From: Pseudomonas farsensis
Lineage (GTDB): Bacteria > Pseudomonadota > Gammaproteobacteria > Pseudomonadales > Pseudomonadaceae
Length of the DNA stretch: 64,000 nt
NCBI RefSeq assembly: GCF_014268805.2
Contig: NZ_JABWRF020000005.1
Location: forward strand, 124,001-188,000
Direction: 5' to 3'
Under the pieces are notes generated by a model that searched no databases, was not told the DNA's origin, and worked only from the letters and a program-made list of their open reading frames with translations. A program made the position numbers and the translations under genes. Shown in pieces: positions 56,138 through 64,000 of this stretch; position 1 is the first letter of the stretch, and each line of letters starts with the position of its first letter.

Positions 56138-58360
56138 TCAAATACGCCGTGCGGCGTAACGCTTGAGCATGCTCGGAACATCGAGAATCAGCGCAATACG
56201 GCCGTCACCGGTAATGGTGGCGCCGGACATGCCTGGCGTTCCCTGCAGCATCTTGCCCAGCGGCTTGATCACCACTTCTTCCTGGCCTACCAGCTGGTCG
56301 ACCACAAAGCCGATACGCTGGGTGCCGACCGACAGGATCACCACATGGCCCTCGTGCTGCTCTTCGTGCTCCTGGTTCTGCACCAGCCAGCGCTTGAGGT
56401 AGAACAGCGGCAGCGCCTTGTCGCGAACGATCACCACTTCCTGGCCATCGACCACGTTGGTACGCGACAGGTCGAGGTGGAAGATTTCGTTGACGTTGAC
56501 CAGTGGGAAGGCAAACGCCTGGTTGGCCAGCATCACCATCAGGGTTGGCATGATCGCCAGGGTCAGCGGCACCTTGATGACGATCTTCGAACCTTGGCCT
56601 TTGGCCGAGAAGATGTTGATCGAGCCGTTGAGCTGGGAAATCTTGGTCTTCACCACGTCCATGCCGACACCACGGCCGGACACGTCGGAGATCTCGGTCT
56701 TGGTCGAGAAGCCCGGGGCGAAGATCAGGTTGTAGCAGTCCGACTCGCTCAGGCGGTCGGCTGCATCCTTGTCCATCAGGCCTTTTTCAACGGCCTTGGC
56801 ACGCAGCACGCTTGGGTCCATGCCCTTGCCGTCATCGGAGATCGACAGCAGGATGTGGTCGCCTTCCTGTTCGGCCGACAGCACCACTCGGCCAGTGCGG
56901 GCCTTGCCAGACGCTTCACGCTCGTCCGGCATCTCGACACCGTGGTCGACCGCGTTACGCACCAAGTGGACCAGCGGGTCGGCCAGGGCCTCGACCAGGT
57001 TCTTGTCCAGGTCGGTCTCTTCGCCGACCAGCTCCAGGTTGATCTCTTTCTTGAGCTGGCGCGCCAGGTCGCGAACCAGACGCGGGAAGCGCCCGAAGAC
57101 CTTCTTGATCGGCTGCATGCGCGTCTTCATGACCGCGGTCTGCAGGTCGGCAGTGACCACATCGAGGTTGGACACGGCCTTGGACATGGCCTCGTCGCCG
57201 CTGTTCAGGCCCAGGCGCACCAGGCGGTTACGCACCAGCACCAGTTCGCCGACCATGTTCATGATCTCGTCCAGGCGTGCGGTATCGACCCGTACGGTGG
57301 TTTCCGCTTCGCTGGCACCGTGTTTATCGCCAGCAGGTGCCGGGGCGCGGGCCGGGGCTGCAGCAGGCGCGGCGGCGGCGGCAGGTTTGGCAGCTGGGGC
57401 CGGGGCCGGTGCTGGTGCGCCAGCCGGTGCCGGCTTGGCTTCAGCCTTGGGCGCTGCGGCTACCACTGCGGCGGCAGGCGCTTCGGCGGCAACGGCGTCA
57501 GCGGCAAATTTGCCTTTGCCGTGCAACTGGTCCAGCAGCGCTTCGAATTCGTGCTCGCTGATTTCGTCACCGCTGGCGGTGGCGCCAGCAGGCGCTGCGC
57601 TTGCAGCCGGCAGCGCGTCAACGGCGAAGGTGCCTTTGCCGTGCAACTGGTCGAGCAGCGACTCGAACTCGTCATCGGTGATTTCATCGCTGCCAGCGGC
57701 CGGGGCGGCAGCGGGAGCGCTGGCCACGGCGGGTGCCGAGAACTGGCCTTTGCCGTGCAACTGGTCAAGCAGCGATTCAAACTCCGAATCGGTGATCTCG
57801 TCACCTTCGGCGCTGACTGCCTGGCCCTGCGCCTGCTCGCTTTGGGCAGCTTGGGCCTTGACCGCGTCGAGCGAATCGAGCAATTGCTCGAACTCGGTGT
57901 CGGTGATGTCCGCCTCAGCAGCGGCCTCGACCACAGGTTCAGGCTCGACCACAGGTGCAGGTGCCGCGCTACCCGGCTCGGCAAGGCGCGACAGCGCCGC
58001 CAGCAGCTCACGGGTAGCGGGGGTAACCTGGGTGCGCTCGCGCACCTGGCTGAACATGCTGTTGACCGTGTCGAGTGCTTCGAGCACCACGTCCATCAGC
58101 TCGGCGTCGACCCGGCGCTCACCTTTGCGCAAGATGTCGAAGACGTTCTCCGCGATATGGCAGCACTCCACCAACTCGTTGAGCTGAAGGAAGCCGGCGC
58201 CCCCTTTAACAGTGTGGAAACCGCGGAAAATCGCATTGAGCAAGTCCGCATCGTCCGGTCGGCTTTCCAGCTCGACCAGCTGCTCGGACAAAAGCTCGAG
58301 GATTTCGCCGGCTTCTACCAGGAAATCCTGAAGGATTTCTTCATCGGCGCCGAAGCTCAT
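56138..58360 (-). CDS. cheA: chemotaxis histidine kinase CheA
   Basis: The 740-residue kinase has a P1/Hpt domain with His49 (GFHTVKGGAGFLQ), a long Ala- and Pro-rich region (about 130-350), dimerisation helices (about 350-420, ARLDEIMNMVGELV), the ATPase (about 420-600, HLVRNAVDHGVEMP, DDGKGMD and GRGVGMDVV) and a P5 CheW-like domain (about 600-735). No classic P2 fold is visible. Instead the linker has three repeats near residues 187-205, 225-243 and 265-283 (EITDSEFESLLDQLHGKG and close variants), and a weaker one at 151-164. The start is 58360, 12 bases after cheZ. Confidence 0.96.
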   Translation of the reverse strand: MSFGADEEILQDFLVEAGEILELLSEQLVELESRPDDADLLNAIFRGFHTVKGGAGFLQLNELVECCHIAENVFDILRKGERRVDAELMDVVLEALDTVNSMFSQVRERTQVTPATRELLAALSRLAEPGSAAPAPVVEPEPVVEAAAEADITDTEFEQLLDSLDAVKAQAAQSEQAQGQAVSAEGDEITDSEFESLLDQLHGKGQFSAPAVASAPAAAPAAGSDEITDDEFESLLDQLHGKGTFAVDALPAASAAPAGATASGDEISEHEFEALLDQLHGKGKFAADAVAAEAPAAAVVAAAPKAEAKPAPAGAPAPAPAPAAKPAAAAAPAAAPARAPAPAGDKHGASEAETTVRVDTARLDEIMNMVGELVLVRNRLVRLGLNSGDEAMSKAVSNLDVVTADLQTAVMKTRMQPIKKVFGRFPRLVRDLARQLKKEINLELVGEETDLDKNLVEALADPLVHLVRNAVDHGVEMPDEREASGKARTGRVVLSAEQEGDHILLSISDDGKGMDPSVLRAKAVEKGLMDKDAADRLSESDCYNLIFAPGFSTKTEISDVSGRGVGMDVVKTKISQLNGSINIFSAKGQGSKIVIKVPLTLAIMPTLMVMLANQAFAFPLVNVNEIFHLDLSRTNVVDGQEVVIVRDKALPLFYLKRWLVQNQEHEEQHEGHVVILSVGTQRIGFVVDQLVGQEEVVIKPLGKMLQGTPGMSGATITGDGRIALILDVPSMLKRYAARRI

Positions 58361-58372
58361 TAAACGTGCTCC

Positions 58373-59161
58373 TTAAAAACCCAGGCTGGACAGCAAATCG
58401 TCAACATCGTCCTGGCTGGACACGACGTCTTCACGCTTATCGGCATGAATCTGCGGACCTTCACCCCGAGTTGGATGTTTTTCTTCATCTTTTTCAGCAC
58501 GCAGCTGCTCGTGGTCATGTTCGATACCGGCAAACCGGTCGACTTGACTGGCCATGAGCACGAGCTTGAGCAGGTTGCTTTCAACTTCGGTAACCAGCGC
58601 AGTGACGCGCTTGATCACTTGACCGGTGAGGTCCTGATAGTCCTGAGCCAGGACTATCTCGTTGAGGTGGCCGGCGACTTTCTGGTTACCTTCAGCGCTA
58701 TGCGTCAGGAAACTGTCGACACGCTTGACCAACTCACGGAACTCCGTCGCTTCCACTTCGCGGCGCATGAAGCGCTGCCAGTCGGTGGACAAGCTGCGCG
58801 CCTCGCTGGCCAGGTCGTTGAGCACCGGGGTGCACGCCTCGGCCAGGTCCATGGTGCGGTTGGCCGCGCCTTCAGTGAGGCGAACCACATAGGAGAGGCG
58901 CTCGGTGGCGTCAGTGATCTGCGACACTTCCTCGGCCTGCGGCGTTGCCGGGTCGATATGGAAGTTGACGATTGCGCTGTGCAATTCGCGTGTGAGCTTG
59001 CCGACTTCCTGATACAGCCCGCGGTCGCGGGTCTGGTTCAGTTGGTGGATAAGCTGCACGGCATCACCGAACCGGCCGCGCTCGAGGCTCTCGACCAGTT
59101 CCTGGGCATGCTTCTTCAGGGTCGTTTCAAACTCACCCAAAGAGTTGTTGGTTGACTCCAT
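58373..59161 (-). CDS. cheZ: protein phosphatase CheZ
   Basis: The 262-residue, mostly helical protein has the long four-helix bundle with VLAQDYQDLTGQVIKRV (about 170-186, catalytic Asp and Gln) and the conserved C-terminal CheY-binding tail QDDVDDLLSSLGF. It dephosphorylates CheY-P. cheY is 22 bases upstream. Confidence 0.95.
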   Translation of the reverse strand: MESTNNSLGEFETTLKKHAQELVESLERGRFGDAVQLIHQLNQTRDRGLYQEVGKLTRELHSAIVNFHIDPATPQAEEVSQITDATERLSYVVRLTEGAANRTMDLAEACTPVLNDLASEARSLSTDWQRFMRREVEATEFRELVKRVDSFLTHSAEGNQKVAGHLNEIVLAQDYQDLTGQVIKRVTALVTEVESNLLKLVLMASQVDRFAGIEHDHEQLRAEKDEEKHPTRGEGPQIHADKREDVVSSQDDVDDLLSSLGF

Positions 59162-59183
59162 TGCTTGCGCCCCCTGACGTGGC

Positions 59184-59570
59184 TCAGCCGTTGACGCGTT
59201 CGAAGATCTTTTCGATCTTTTCTTTCAGCGCCTGGGCGGTGAAAGGCTTGACCACGTAACCGTTGACGCCGGCCTGGGCCGCTTCAATGATCTGCTCGCG
59301 CTTGGCTTCGGCGGTCACCATCAGCACGGGAAGGTGCTTGAGGCGCTCGTCGGCGCGCACTGCGCGCAACAGGTCGATACCGGTCATGCCAGGCATGTTC
59401 CAGTCGGTCACGAGGAAGTCGAAGTTCTCGCTATGGAGCATCGGCAGTGCCGTGTTGCCGTCATCGGCTTCCTTGACATTGGTGAAGCCCAGATCACGCA
59501 ACAGGTTCTTGATGATCCGCCGCATCGTCGAAAAGTCGTCAACGATGAGGATTTTCATGTCTTTGTTCAA
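59184..59570 (-). CDS. cheY: chemotaxis response regulator CheY
   Basis: This single-domain receiver has the acidic pair DD in ILIVDDFSTMRRII, phospho-acceptor Asp in FLVTDWNMPGMTG, Thr in VLMVTAEAKRE, and Lys in GYVVKPFTAQ. It binds FliM to switch the motor. Two starts are possible: TTG 59570 (MNKDMKILIVDD, 128 residues) and ATG 59558 (MKILIVDD, 124 residues). GGAGG at 59576-59580 is five bases before the TTG and 17 before the ATG, so the TTG is chosen. It is the gene after fliA. Confidence 0.94.
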   Translation of the reverse strand: MNKDMKILIVDDFSTMRRIIKNLLRDLGFTNVKEADDGNTALPMLHSENFDFLVTDWNMPGMTGIDLLRAVRADERLKHLPVLMVTAEAKREQIIEAAQAGVNGYVVKPFTAQALKEKIEKIFERVNG

Positions 59571-59593
59571 TTAGACCTCCAAGCAGTCTTTAA

Positions 59594-59613
59594 CGCGCTC
59601 GGCGCCGAGCGCG
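59594..59613. repeat. 20-bp perfect palindrome in the fliA-cheY gap
   Basis: CGCGCTCGGCGCCGAGCGCG is its own reverse complement. It overlaps a second palindrome GAGCGCGCGCTC (59607-59618). The gap is 94 bases. It may form an RNA hairpin between fliA and cheY or a protein site. No T-run follows on the minus strand. Confidence 0.55.
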
Positions 59614-59664
59614 CGCTCAATCAATTCGGCACTACAAAAATAAACGACTGCACTGAACCTGGGT

Positions 59665-60405
59665 TCAACGCGCGCGCCATTCCCCAAGGCGGCTGCGCAG
59701 CCGAGCTGCACATTGGCTGTGCAACTGGCTGACACGCGATTCGCTGACCCCCAGGACCTCACCGATTTCCTTGAGGTTCAGCTCTTCGTCGTAGTACAGC
59801 GCCAGTACCAGGCGCTCGCGCTCCGGCAGGTTGGCGATCGCATCGGCCAGGGCACGCTGGAAGCGCTCGTCTTCCAGATCACGCGATGGCTCAAGCTGTC
59901 CGCTCACTCCATCCTCGTGCAACCCTTCATGTTCGCCGTCCTGCAAAAGGTCGTCGAAACTGAACAGTCGGCTGCCCAAGGTATCGTTCAGAATCCCGTA
60001 GTAATCATCGAGACTCAATTGGAGTTCGGCAGCAACCTCGTGATCTTTAGCGTCACGGCCAGTTCTTGCTTCAACACAACGCATTGCATCACTGACCATG
60101 CGCGTATTTCGATGCACCGAACGTGGCGCCCAGTCACCTTTGCGGACCTCGTCGAGCATCGCTCCGCGGATGCGGATACCGGCGTAGGTTTCGAAGCTGG
60201 CGCCCTTGCTGGCGTCATACTTGTTGGCCACTTCCAGCAGGCCGATCATGCCGGCCTGGATGAGGTCTTCAACCTGCACGTTGGCCGGCAGACGCGCCAG
60301 CAGGTGATAGGCGATGCGTTTGACCAGTGGCGCGTAGCGTTCAACCAGCTCGTACTGCGCGTCCTTGGACGCCTTGCTGTACATCTTGAAACCGCTCGAA
60401 TTCAT
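59665..60405 (-). CDS. fliA: flagellar sigma factor FliA (sigma-28)
   Basis: The 246-residue sigma factor has region 2 (about 20-90: YAPLVKRIAYHLLARLPANV, VEDLIQAGMIGLLEVANKYD, FETYAGIRIRGAMLDEVRKG), region 3 and region 4 (about 190-240: LPERERLVLALYYDEELNLK, EIGEVLGVSESRVSQLHSQ). It transcribes late flagellar and chemotaxis genes. The start ATG overlaps the fleN stop (ATGA), so the two are coupled. FlgM, its anti-sigma, is not in this window. Confidence 0.96.
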   Translation of the reverse strand: MNSSGFKMYSKASKDAQYELVERYAPLVKRIAYHLLARLPANVQVEDLIQAGMIGLLEVANKYDASKGASFETYAGIRIRGAMLDEVRKGDWAPRSVHRNTRMVSDAMRCVEARTGRDAKDHEVAAELQLSLDDYYGILNDTLGSRLFSFDDLLQDGEHEGLHEDGVSGQLEPSRDLEDERFQRALADAIANLPERERLVLALYYDEELNLKEIGEVLGVSESRVSQLHSQCAARLRSRLGEWRAR

Positions 60406-61235
60406 AGTACTGGCCCCGCACTGGTCGGCTGCACCAAACGCTCGACGAAAAACTCCAGATGCCCACGCGGGTTGGCAGGCAGCGGCCAGCTATCGACCTT
60501 CTGCGCGATGGCCTTGAAAGCCAGCGCACACTTGGACCGAGGGAAGGCCTCATAGACCGCCCGCTGCTTCTGCACCGCCTTGCGAACGCATTCGTCGTAA
60601 GGCACGGCGCCGACGTATTGTAGGGCGACGTCGAGGAAGCGGTCCGTGACCTTGGTCAACTTGGCAAACAGGTTGCGCCCTTCCTGCGGGCTTTGTGCCA
60701 TGTTGGCCAGCACGCGGAAGCGGTTCATGCCGTAATCGCGGTTGAGCAGCTTGATCAGGGCGTAGGCGTCGGTGATCGAGGTGGGCTCGTCGCACACCAC
60801 CAGCAGCACTTCCTGCGCGGCGCGCACAAAACTGACTACCGAGTCACCAATGCCGGCAGCGGTGTCGATGACCAGCACATCGAGGTTGTCGCCAACATCG
60901 CTGAACGCCTGAATCAGGCCAGCATGCTGGGCCGGCGCCAGGTGCACCATGCTCTGCGTGCCGGAGGCGGCAGGGACGATACGTACCCCACCTGGCCCCT
61001 GCAGCAGCACATCGCGCAGCTCACAGCGCCCTTCCATGACATCGGCGAGGGTGTGTTTGGGGGTCAGACCGAGCAGCACGTCGACATTGGCCAGGCCCAG
61101 GTCGGCATCAAGCAGCATGACCCGGCGGCCGAGCTCGGCCAGTGCCAGGGACAGGTTCACTGAAACGTTGGTCTTGCCGACGCCACCTTTACCACCGGTG
61201 ACGGCGATCACCTGTACGGGATGCATGCTACCCAT
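60402..61235 (-). CDS. fleN: flagellar number regulator FleN (FlhG)
   Basis: The 277-residue MinD/ParA-family ATPase has the deviant Walker A GGKGGVGKTNVSVNL (about 14-28), VMLLDADLGLANVDVLLG, and Walker B LDVLVIDTAAGIGDSV. FleN binds the activator FleQ and limits the flagellar number. The start gives MGSMHPVQVIAVTGG; a second Met three codons later is also possible. It lies between flhF and fliA as in all Pseudomonas. Confidence 0.96.
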   Translation of the reverse strand: MGSMHPVQVIAVTGGKGGVGKTNVSVNLSLALAELGRRVMLLDADLGLANVDVLLGLTPKHTLADVMEGRCELRDVLLQGPGGVRIVPAASGTQSMVHLAPAQHAGLIQAFSDVGDNLDVLVIDTAAGIGDSVVSFVRAAQEVLLVVCDEPTSITDAYALIKLLNRDYGMNRFRVLANMAQSPQEGRNLFAKLTKVTDRFLDVALQYVGAVPYDECVRKAVQKQRAVYEAFPRSKCALAFKAIAQKVDSWPLPANPRGHLEFFVERLVQPTSAGPVL

Positions 61236-61348
61236 GTCTTCTGATTACCTTGTCTCGCTTGAACCCAGGCCACTCAGGGGGCTGAACGCTCGACGCCACG
61301 GATCTGCCGGGCAACCCCATGATGTAGGTACTTTTTACCGTTTTCACC

Positions 61349-62659
61349 TCAACCCACCCGCTTGCCAGGGTTGTGGTAGAGATCAGCGAACATGTCGGCC
61401 ATGGCCTCCTCGCTGGGCTCGTCTTGCATCTGCACACTGACCGCGCGGCTTACCAGCTGGTGCTTGCGCGGCAGTTGCAGGTCTTCAGGGATGCGCGGGC
61501 CATCGGTCAGATAGGCAATCGGCAACTCATGGCTGATGGCCAGGCTCAGCACTTCGCCGAGGCAGGCCGTTTCATCGAGCTTGGTCAGGATGCAACCGGC
61601 CAGGCCGCAGCGCTTGTAGCTGTGGTAGGCGGCGGTCAGCACCTGTTTCTGGCTGGTGGTGGCCATGACCAGATAATTCTTCGAGGCAATGCCTCGCCCT
61701 GCCAGCGTTTCGAGCTGCATGCGCAGTGCCGGGTCGCTGGCTTGCAGGCCGGCGGTGTCGATCAGCACCACACGCTTGCGCAGCAGCGGCTCCAACGCCT
61801 GGGCCAGGGACTCGCCCGGGTCGACGTAGGTTACCGAGACGTTGAGGATGCGCCCAAGGGTCTTGAGCTGCTCCTGGGCGCCGATACGGAAGCTGTCCAT
61901 GCTCACCAGGGCCAGGTTGTTGGCGCCGTACTTGAGCACGTAGCGTGCAGCCAGCTTGGCCAGGGTGGTGGTCTTGCCCATGCCGGCCGGGCCGACCATG
62001 GCGATGACCCCGCCCTCCTCGATCGGCTCGATCTGCGGCACTTCGATCATCCGCGCCAGGTGCGCAAGCACCATGCGCCAGGCTTGGCGCGGCTCTTCGA
62101 TGCCAGCGGTCAGTTCAAGCAGTTCACGGGCCAGCCCGCCGGACAAGCCCAGGCGCTGCAAACGGCGCCACAGGTTGGCCTGCTGCGGCTTGCTGCCTTG
62201 CAGTTGGCCCCAGGCCAGCGAGCCGAGCTGCACTTCAAGCAGTTCGCGCAGGCCCGAAAGCTCTGAGCGCATGGCGTCCAGCAGGCGCGCTTCGACCGGT
62301 GCCGGTGCCGGCGCAGGTGCCGCTTGCGGCGCTTCCACATGCGGCTCTACCAGCGGCTCGGAGGCGGTCAGCGACTGGCCGGCGAACAGTTGACGGTTGC
62401 CGTCGCCCAGTTCGTTGCGGCCGCTGATTTCGGCCTGGGCAGTGACGATGCGGGACTGGGTCTTGCGCAGTTCGTCTTCGAGTTCGACGTTGGGCACGCG
62501 CGGCGCCAGCGCGGACAGCTTGTAGTCCAGCGCGGCCGTCAGCTCGACACCGCCAGCAATGCGCCGGTTGCCGATAATCGCGGCATCGGCGCCAAGCTCA
62601 TCGCGGACCAGTTTCATGGCCTGACGCATATCGGCGGCGAAAAAACGCTTAACTTGCAT
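61349..62659 (-). CDS. flhF: flagellar biosynthesis GTPase FlhF
   Basis: The 436-residue SRP-like GTPase has an N-terminal basic B domain (MQVKRFFAADMRQAMKLVRD), a Pro- and Ala-rich linker (about 105-125), and an NG domain with G1 GPAGMGKTTTLAKLA (about 228), G3 DTAGLQASD and G4 TKLDE. FlhF recruits the first flagellar parts to the pole. It is 11 bases from flhA and 113 bases before fleN. Confidence 0.96.
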   Translation of the reverse strand: MQVKRFFAADMRQAMKLVRDELGADAAIIGNRRIAGGVELTAALDYKLSALAPRVPNVELEDELRKTQSRIVTAQAEISGRNELGDGNRQLFAGQSLTASEPLVEPHVEAPQAAPAPAPAPVEARLLDAMRSELSGLRELLEVQLGSLAWGQLQGSKPQQANLWRRLQRLGLSGGLARELLELTAGIEEPRQAWRMVLAHLARMIEVPQIEPIEEGGVIAMVGPAGMGKTTTLAKLAARYVLKYGANNLALVSMDSFRIGAQEQLKTLGRILNVSVTYVDPGESLAQALEPLLRKRVVLIDTAGLQASDPALRMQLETLAGRGIASKNYLVMATTSQKQVLTAAYHSYKRCGLAGCILTKLDETACLGEVLSLAISHELPIAYLTDGPRIPEDLQLPRKHQLVSRAVSVQMQDEPSEEAMADMFADLYHNPGKRVG

Positions 62660-62670
62660 AACCCACTACC

Positions 62671-64000
62671 TCAGCCATTTGGGCCCACGGTGGCAACGAT
62701 GGTGACTTGCTTGTTGTCAGGTATTTCCTGATACGCCAAAACATGCAAATTCGGTACAGCCAGGCGGCCGAAGCGCGACAGCATGGCCCGGATCGGGCCG
62801 GCCACCAGAAGGATGGCTGGCTGGCCCTGCATCTCCTGACGCTGGGCTGCCTCGATCAACGAACGCTGAAGCTTCTCGGCCATGCTCGGTTCAAGAAGAA
62901 CACCATCTTCCTGACCCTGCCCGGCCCTTTGCAGACTATTGAGCAAGATCTGTTCCAACCTTGGTTCCAAGGTGATCACAGGAAGCTCGGACTCAACGCC
63001 CACAATGCTTTGCACGATTGCGCGGCACAGGCCGACGCGCACCGTAGCGACCAGCGCGGCGGTATCTTGACTCTTGGCCGCGTTGTTGGCGATGGCTTCG
63101 GCAATGCTGCGGATATCGCGCACTGGCACTTGCTCTGACAGCAGCGCCTGCAAAACCTTCAACAGCCCCGACAAGGAAATGACGCCCGGCACCAACTCTT
63201 CAGCCAGCTTAGGCGAGGCCTTGGCCAGCACTTGCAGCAATTGCTGCACTTCTTCGTGGCCGATCAGCTCGTGACAGTGCTTTTGCAGGATCTGGTTGAG
63301 GTGCGTGGCTACAACCGTACTGGCATCGACCACGGTGTAGCCGAGCGACTGCGCCTGGGCGCGCTGGGCGATATCCACCCACACCGCCTCCAGGCCGAAC
63401 GCAGGGTCCCGGGCGGCGATGCCGTTGAGCGTACCGAACACCTGCCCCGGGTTGATCGCAAGCTCGCGGTCCGGGTAGATCTCGGCCTCGGCCAGAATCA
63501 CGCCCATCAGCGTCAGGCGGTAGGCGCTGGGCTGCAGGTCGAGGTTGTCGCGAATGTGCACGGTGGGCATGAGGAAGCCCAGGTCCTGGGACAGCTTCTT
63601 GCGCACCCCCTTGATACGCGCAAGCAACTGGCCACCCTGGTTGCGGTCCACCAACGGGATCAGGCGGTAGCCGACTTCAAGGCCGATCATGTCGATCGGG
63701 GTCACGTCGTCCCAGCCAAGCTCCTTGGTTTCCTGGGCGCGCTGCGGCGAGGGCAGCAGGTCCTGCTGACGCTGCACTTCCTGTAGCGCTACCGCCTTGG
63801 CCTTCTGCTGCTTTTTCCACACCAGGTACGCCGCACCGCCAGGGATCACGCCCAGGCCGAGGAAGGCGACGTGCGGCATGCCCGGCACCAGGCCCATGAC
63901 GATCATGATGCCTGCCGATACCGCCAGCGCCTTGGGCGAGTCGAACATCTGCCGGTTGATCAGCTTGCCCATGTCTTCGGAGCCCGAAGCACGGGTCACC
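62671..64000 (-). CDS. flhA: flagellar export protein FlhA, partial (N-terminus beyond the window)
   Basis: The visible 443 or so residues are the C-terminal part: the last membrane segments (LAVSAGIMIVMGLVPGMP, FLGLGVIPGGAAYLVW), a linker, and the cytoplasmic domain that forms the nonameric export ring (EVGYRLIPLVDRNQGGQLLA, AYRLTLMGVILAEAEIYPDR, SLGYTVVDASTVVATHLNQI). The frame runs off the right edge, so the first ~265 codons are missing. The end LHVLAYQEIPDNKQ and VTIVATVG is the typical C-terminus. Confidence 0.96.
   Translation of the reverse strand, partial: VTRASGSEDMGKLINRQMFDSPKALAVSAGIMIVMGLVPGMPHVAFLGLGVIPGGAAYLVWKKQQKAKAVALQEVQRQQDLLPSPQRAQETKELGWDDVTPIDMIGLEVGYRLIPLVDRNQGGQLLARIKGVRKKLSQDLGFLMPTVHIRDNLDLQPSAYRLTLMGVILAEAEIYPDRELAINPGQVFGTLNGIAARDPAFGLEAVWVDIAQRAQAQSLGYTVVDASTVVATHLNQILQKHCHELIGHEEVQQLLQVLAKASPKLAEELVPGVISLSGLLKVLQALLSEQVPVRDIRSIAEAIANNAAKSQDTAALVATVRVGLCRAIVQSIVGVESELPVITLEPRLEQILLNSLQRAGQGQEDGVLLEPSMAEKLQRSLIEAAQRQEMQGQPAILLVAGPIRAMLSRFGRLAVPNLHVLAYQEIPDNKQVTIVATVGPNG

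Noticed and set aside
55712..58363. 883-codon plus-strand open frame opposite cheA and cheB
   Set aside because: Antisense shadow of two well-identified genes.
59620..59664. GCCGAATT on the minus strand as a FliA-dependent -10 for cheY
   Set aside because: No matching -35 element at the required distance, and the -10 itself departs from GCCGATAA.
62671..64000. flhA as a truncated gene
   Set aside because: The frame is open to the edge of the window; the missing part is simply outside it.

Overview
The window is chromosomal DNA of a Pseudomonas, most likely of the P. putida group. The evidence is gene content and order: oprF-sigX-cmpX-crfX-cmaX-rraA-hydrolase-ppsA/ppsR, the 180-kDa-type NAD glutamate dehydrogenase, rmf next to pyrD and rlmKL, and the flhA-flhF-fleN-fliA-cheYZAB-motCD-parC-parP-cheW cluster. 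High G+C coding DNA and REP elements of the type described in P. putida agree with this. I see no rRNA or tRNA gene, prophage, IS element or CRISPR array, so most of the window is core genome.

Layout. 1-2.5 kb: a three-gene membrane-stress cluster (DUF883, holin-like, small hydrophobic protein) and dgt (dGTPase). 2.5-7.1 kb: a BvgA/BvgS-like phosphorelay between two A+T-rich spacers. 7.2-13.4 kb: an FMN-dependent monooxygenase, a YggL-type protein, PBP4 (dacB) and a CHASE-PAS-GGDEF diguanylate cyclase. 13.5-17.6 kb: rlmKL, rmf and pyrD. 17.8-22.8 kb: nitrate assimilation regulation and uptake (nasS, nasT, nitrate transporter, PP2C phosphatase-kinase). 23-33 kb: the oprF/sigX/cmpX envelope-stress block, rraA, an alpha/beta hydrolase, ppsA divergent from ppsR, and a small membrane protein. 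33.3-38.2 kb: gdhB. 38.5-46 kb: an unknown small protein and the MoxR-DUF58-DUF4381-VWA-VWA/TPR-BatD operon. 46.3-49.4 kb: recR, ybaB and dnaX. 49.5-50.3 kb: a lone periplasmic binding protein. 50.6-64 kb, all on the minus strand: the distal flagellar and chemotaxis operons, ending inside flhA at the right edge.

How the parts work together. NasS and NasT should control the nitrate transporter: its leader has a sigma-54-type promoter, two hexaloop hairpins of the ANTAR type, and an intrinsic terminator whose 5' arm is shared with the second hairpin. The enzymes that normally follow (nirBD, nitrate reductase, cobA) are not here. SigX, CmpX, CrfX and CmaX surround oprF and form an envelope-stress module. 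FlhF and FleN set flagellar position and number, FliA drives late genes, and ParC/ParP recruit the CheA/CheW array to the pole. CheA carries tandem LLDQLHGKG repeats that resemble CheY-binding peptides.

Most unusual sequence-level features: the nasA leader; a duplicated promoter-leader in the MoxR/Bat operon, whose second copy encodes a 20-codon remnant of the moxR start that runs into the DUF58 gene; CheA repeats resembling FliM and CheZ tails; REP composites whose loop is inverted relative to their flanks; and a complex palindromic 3' element after ppsA.
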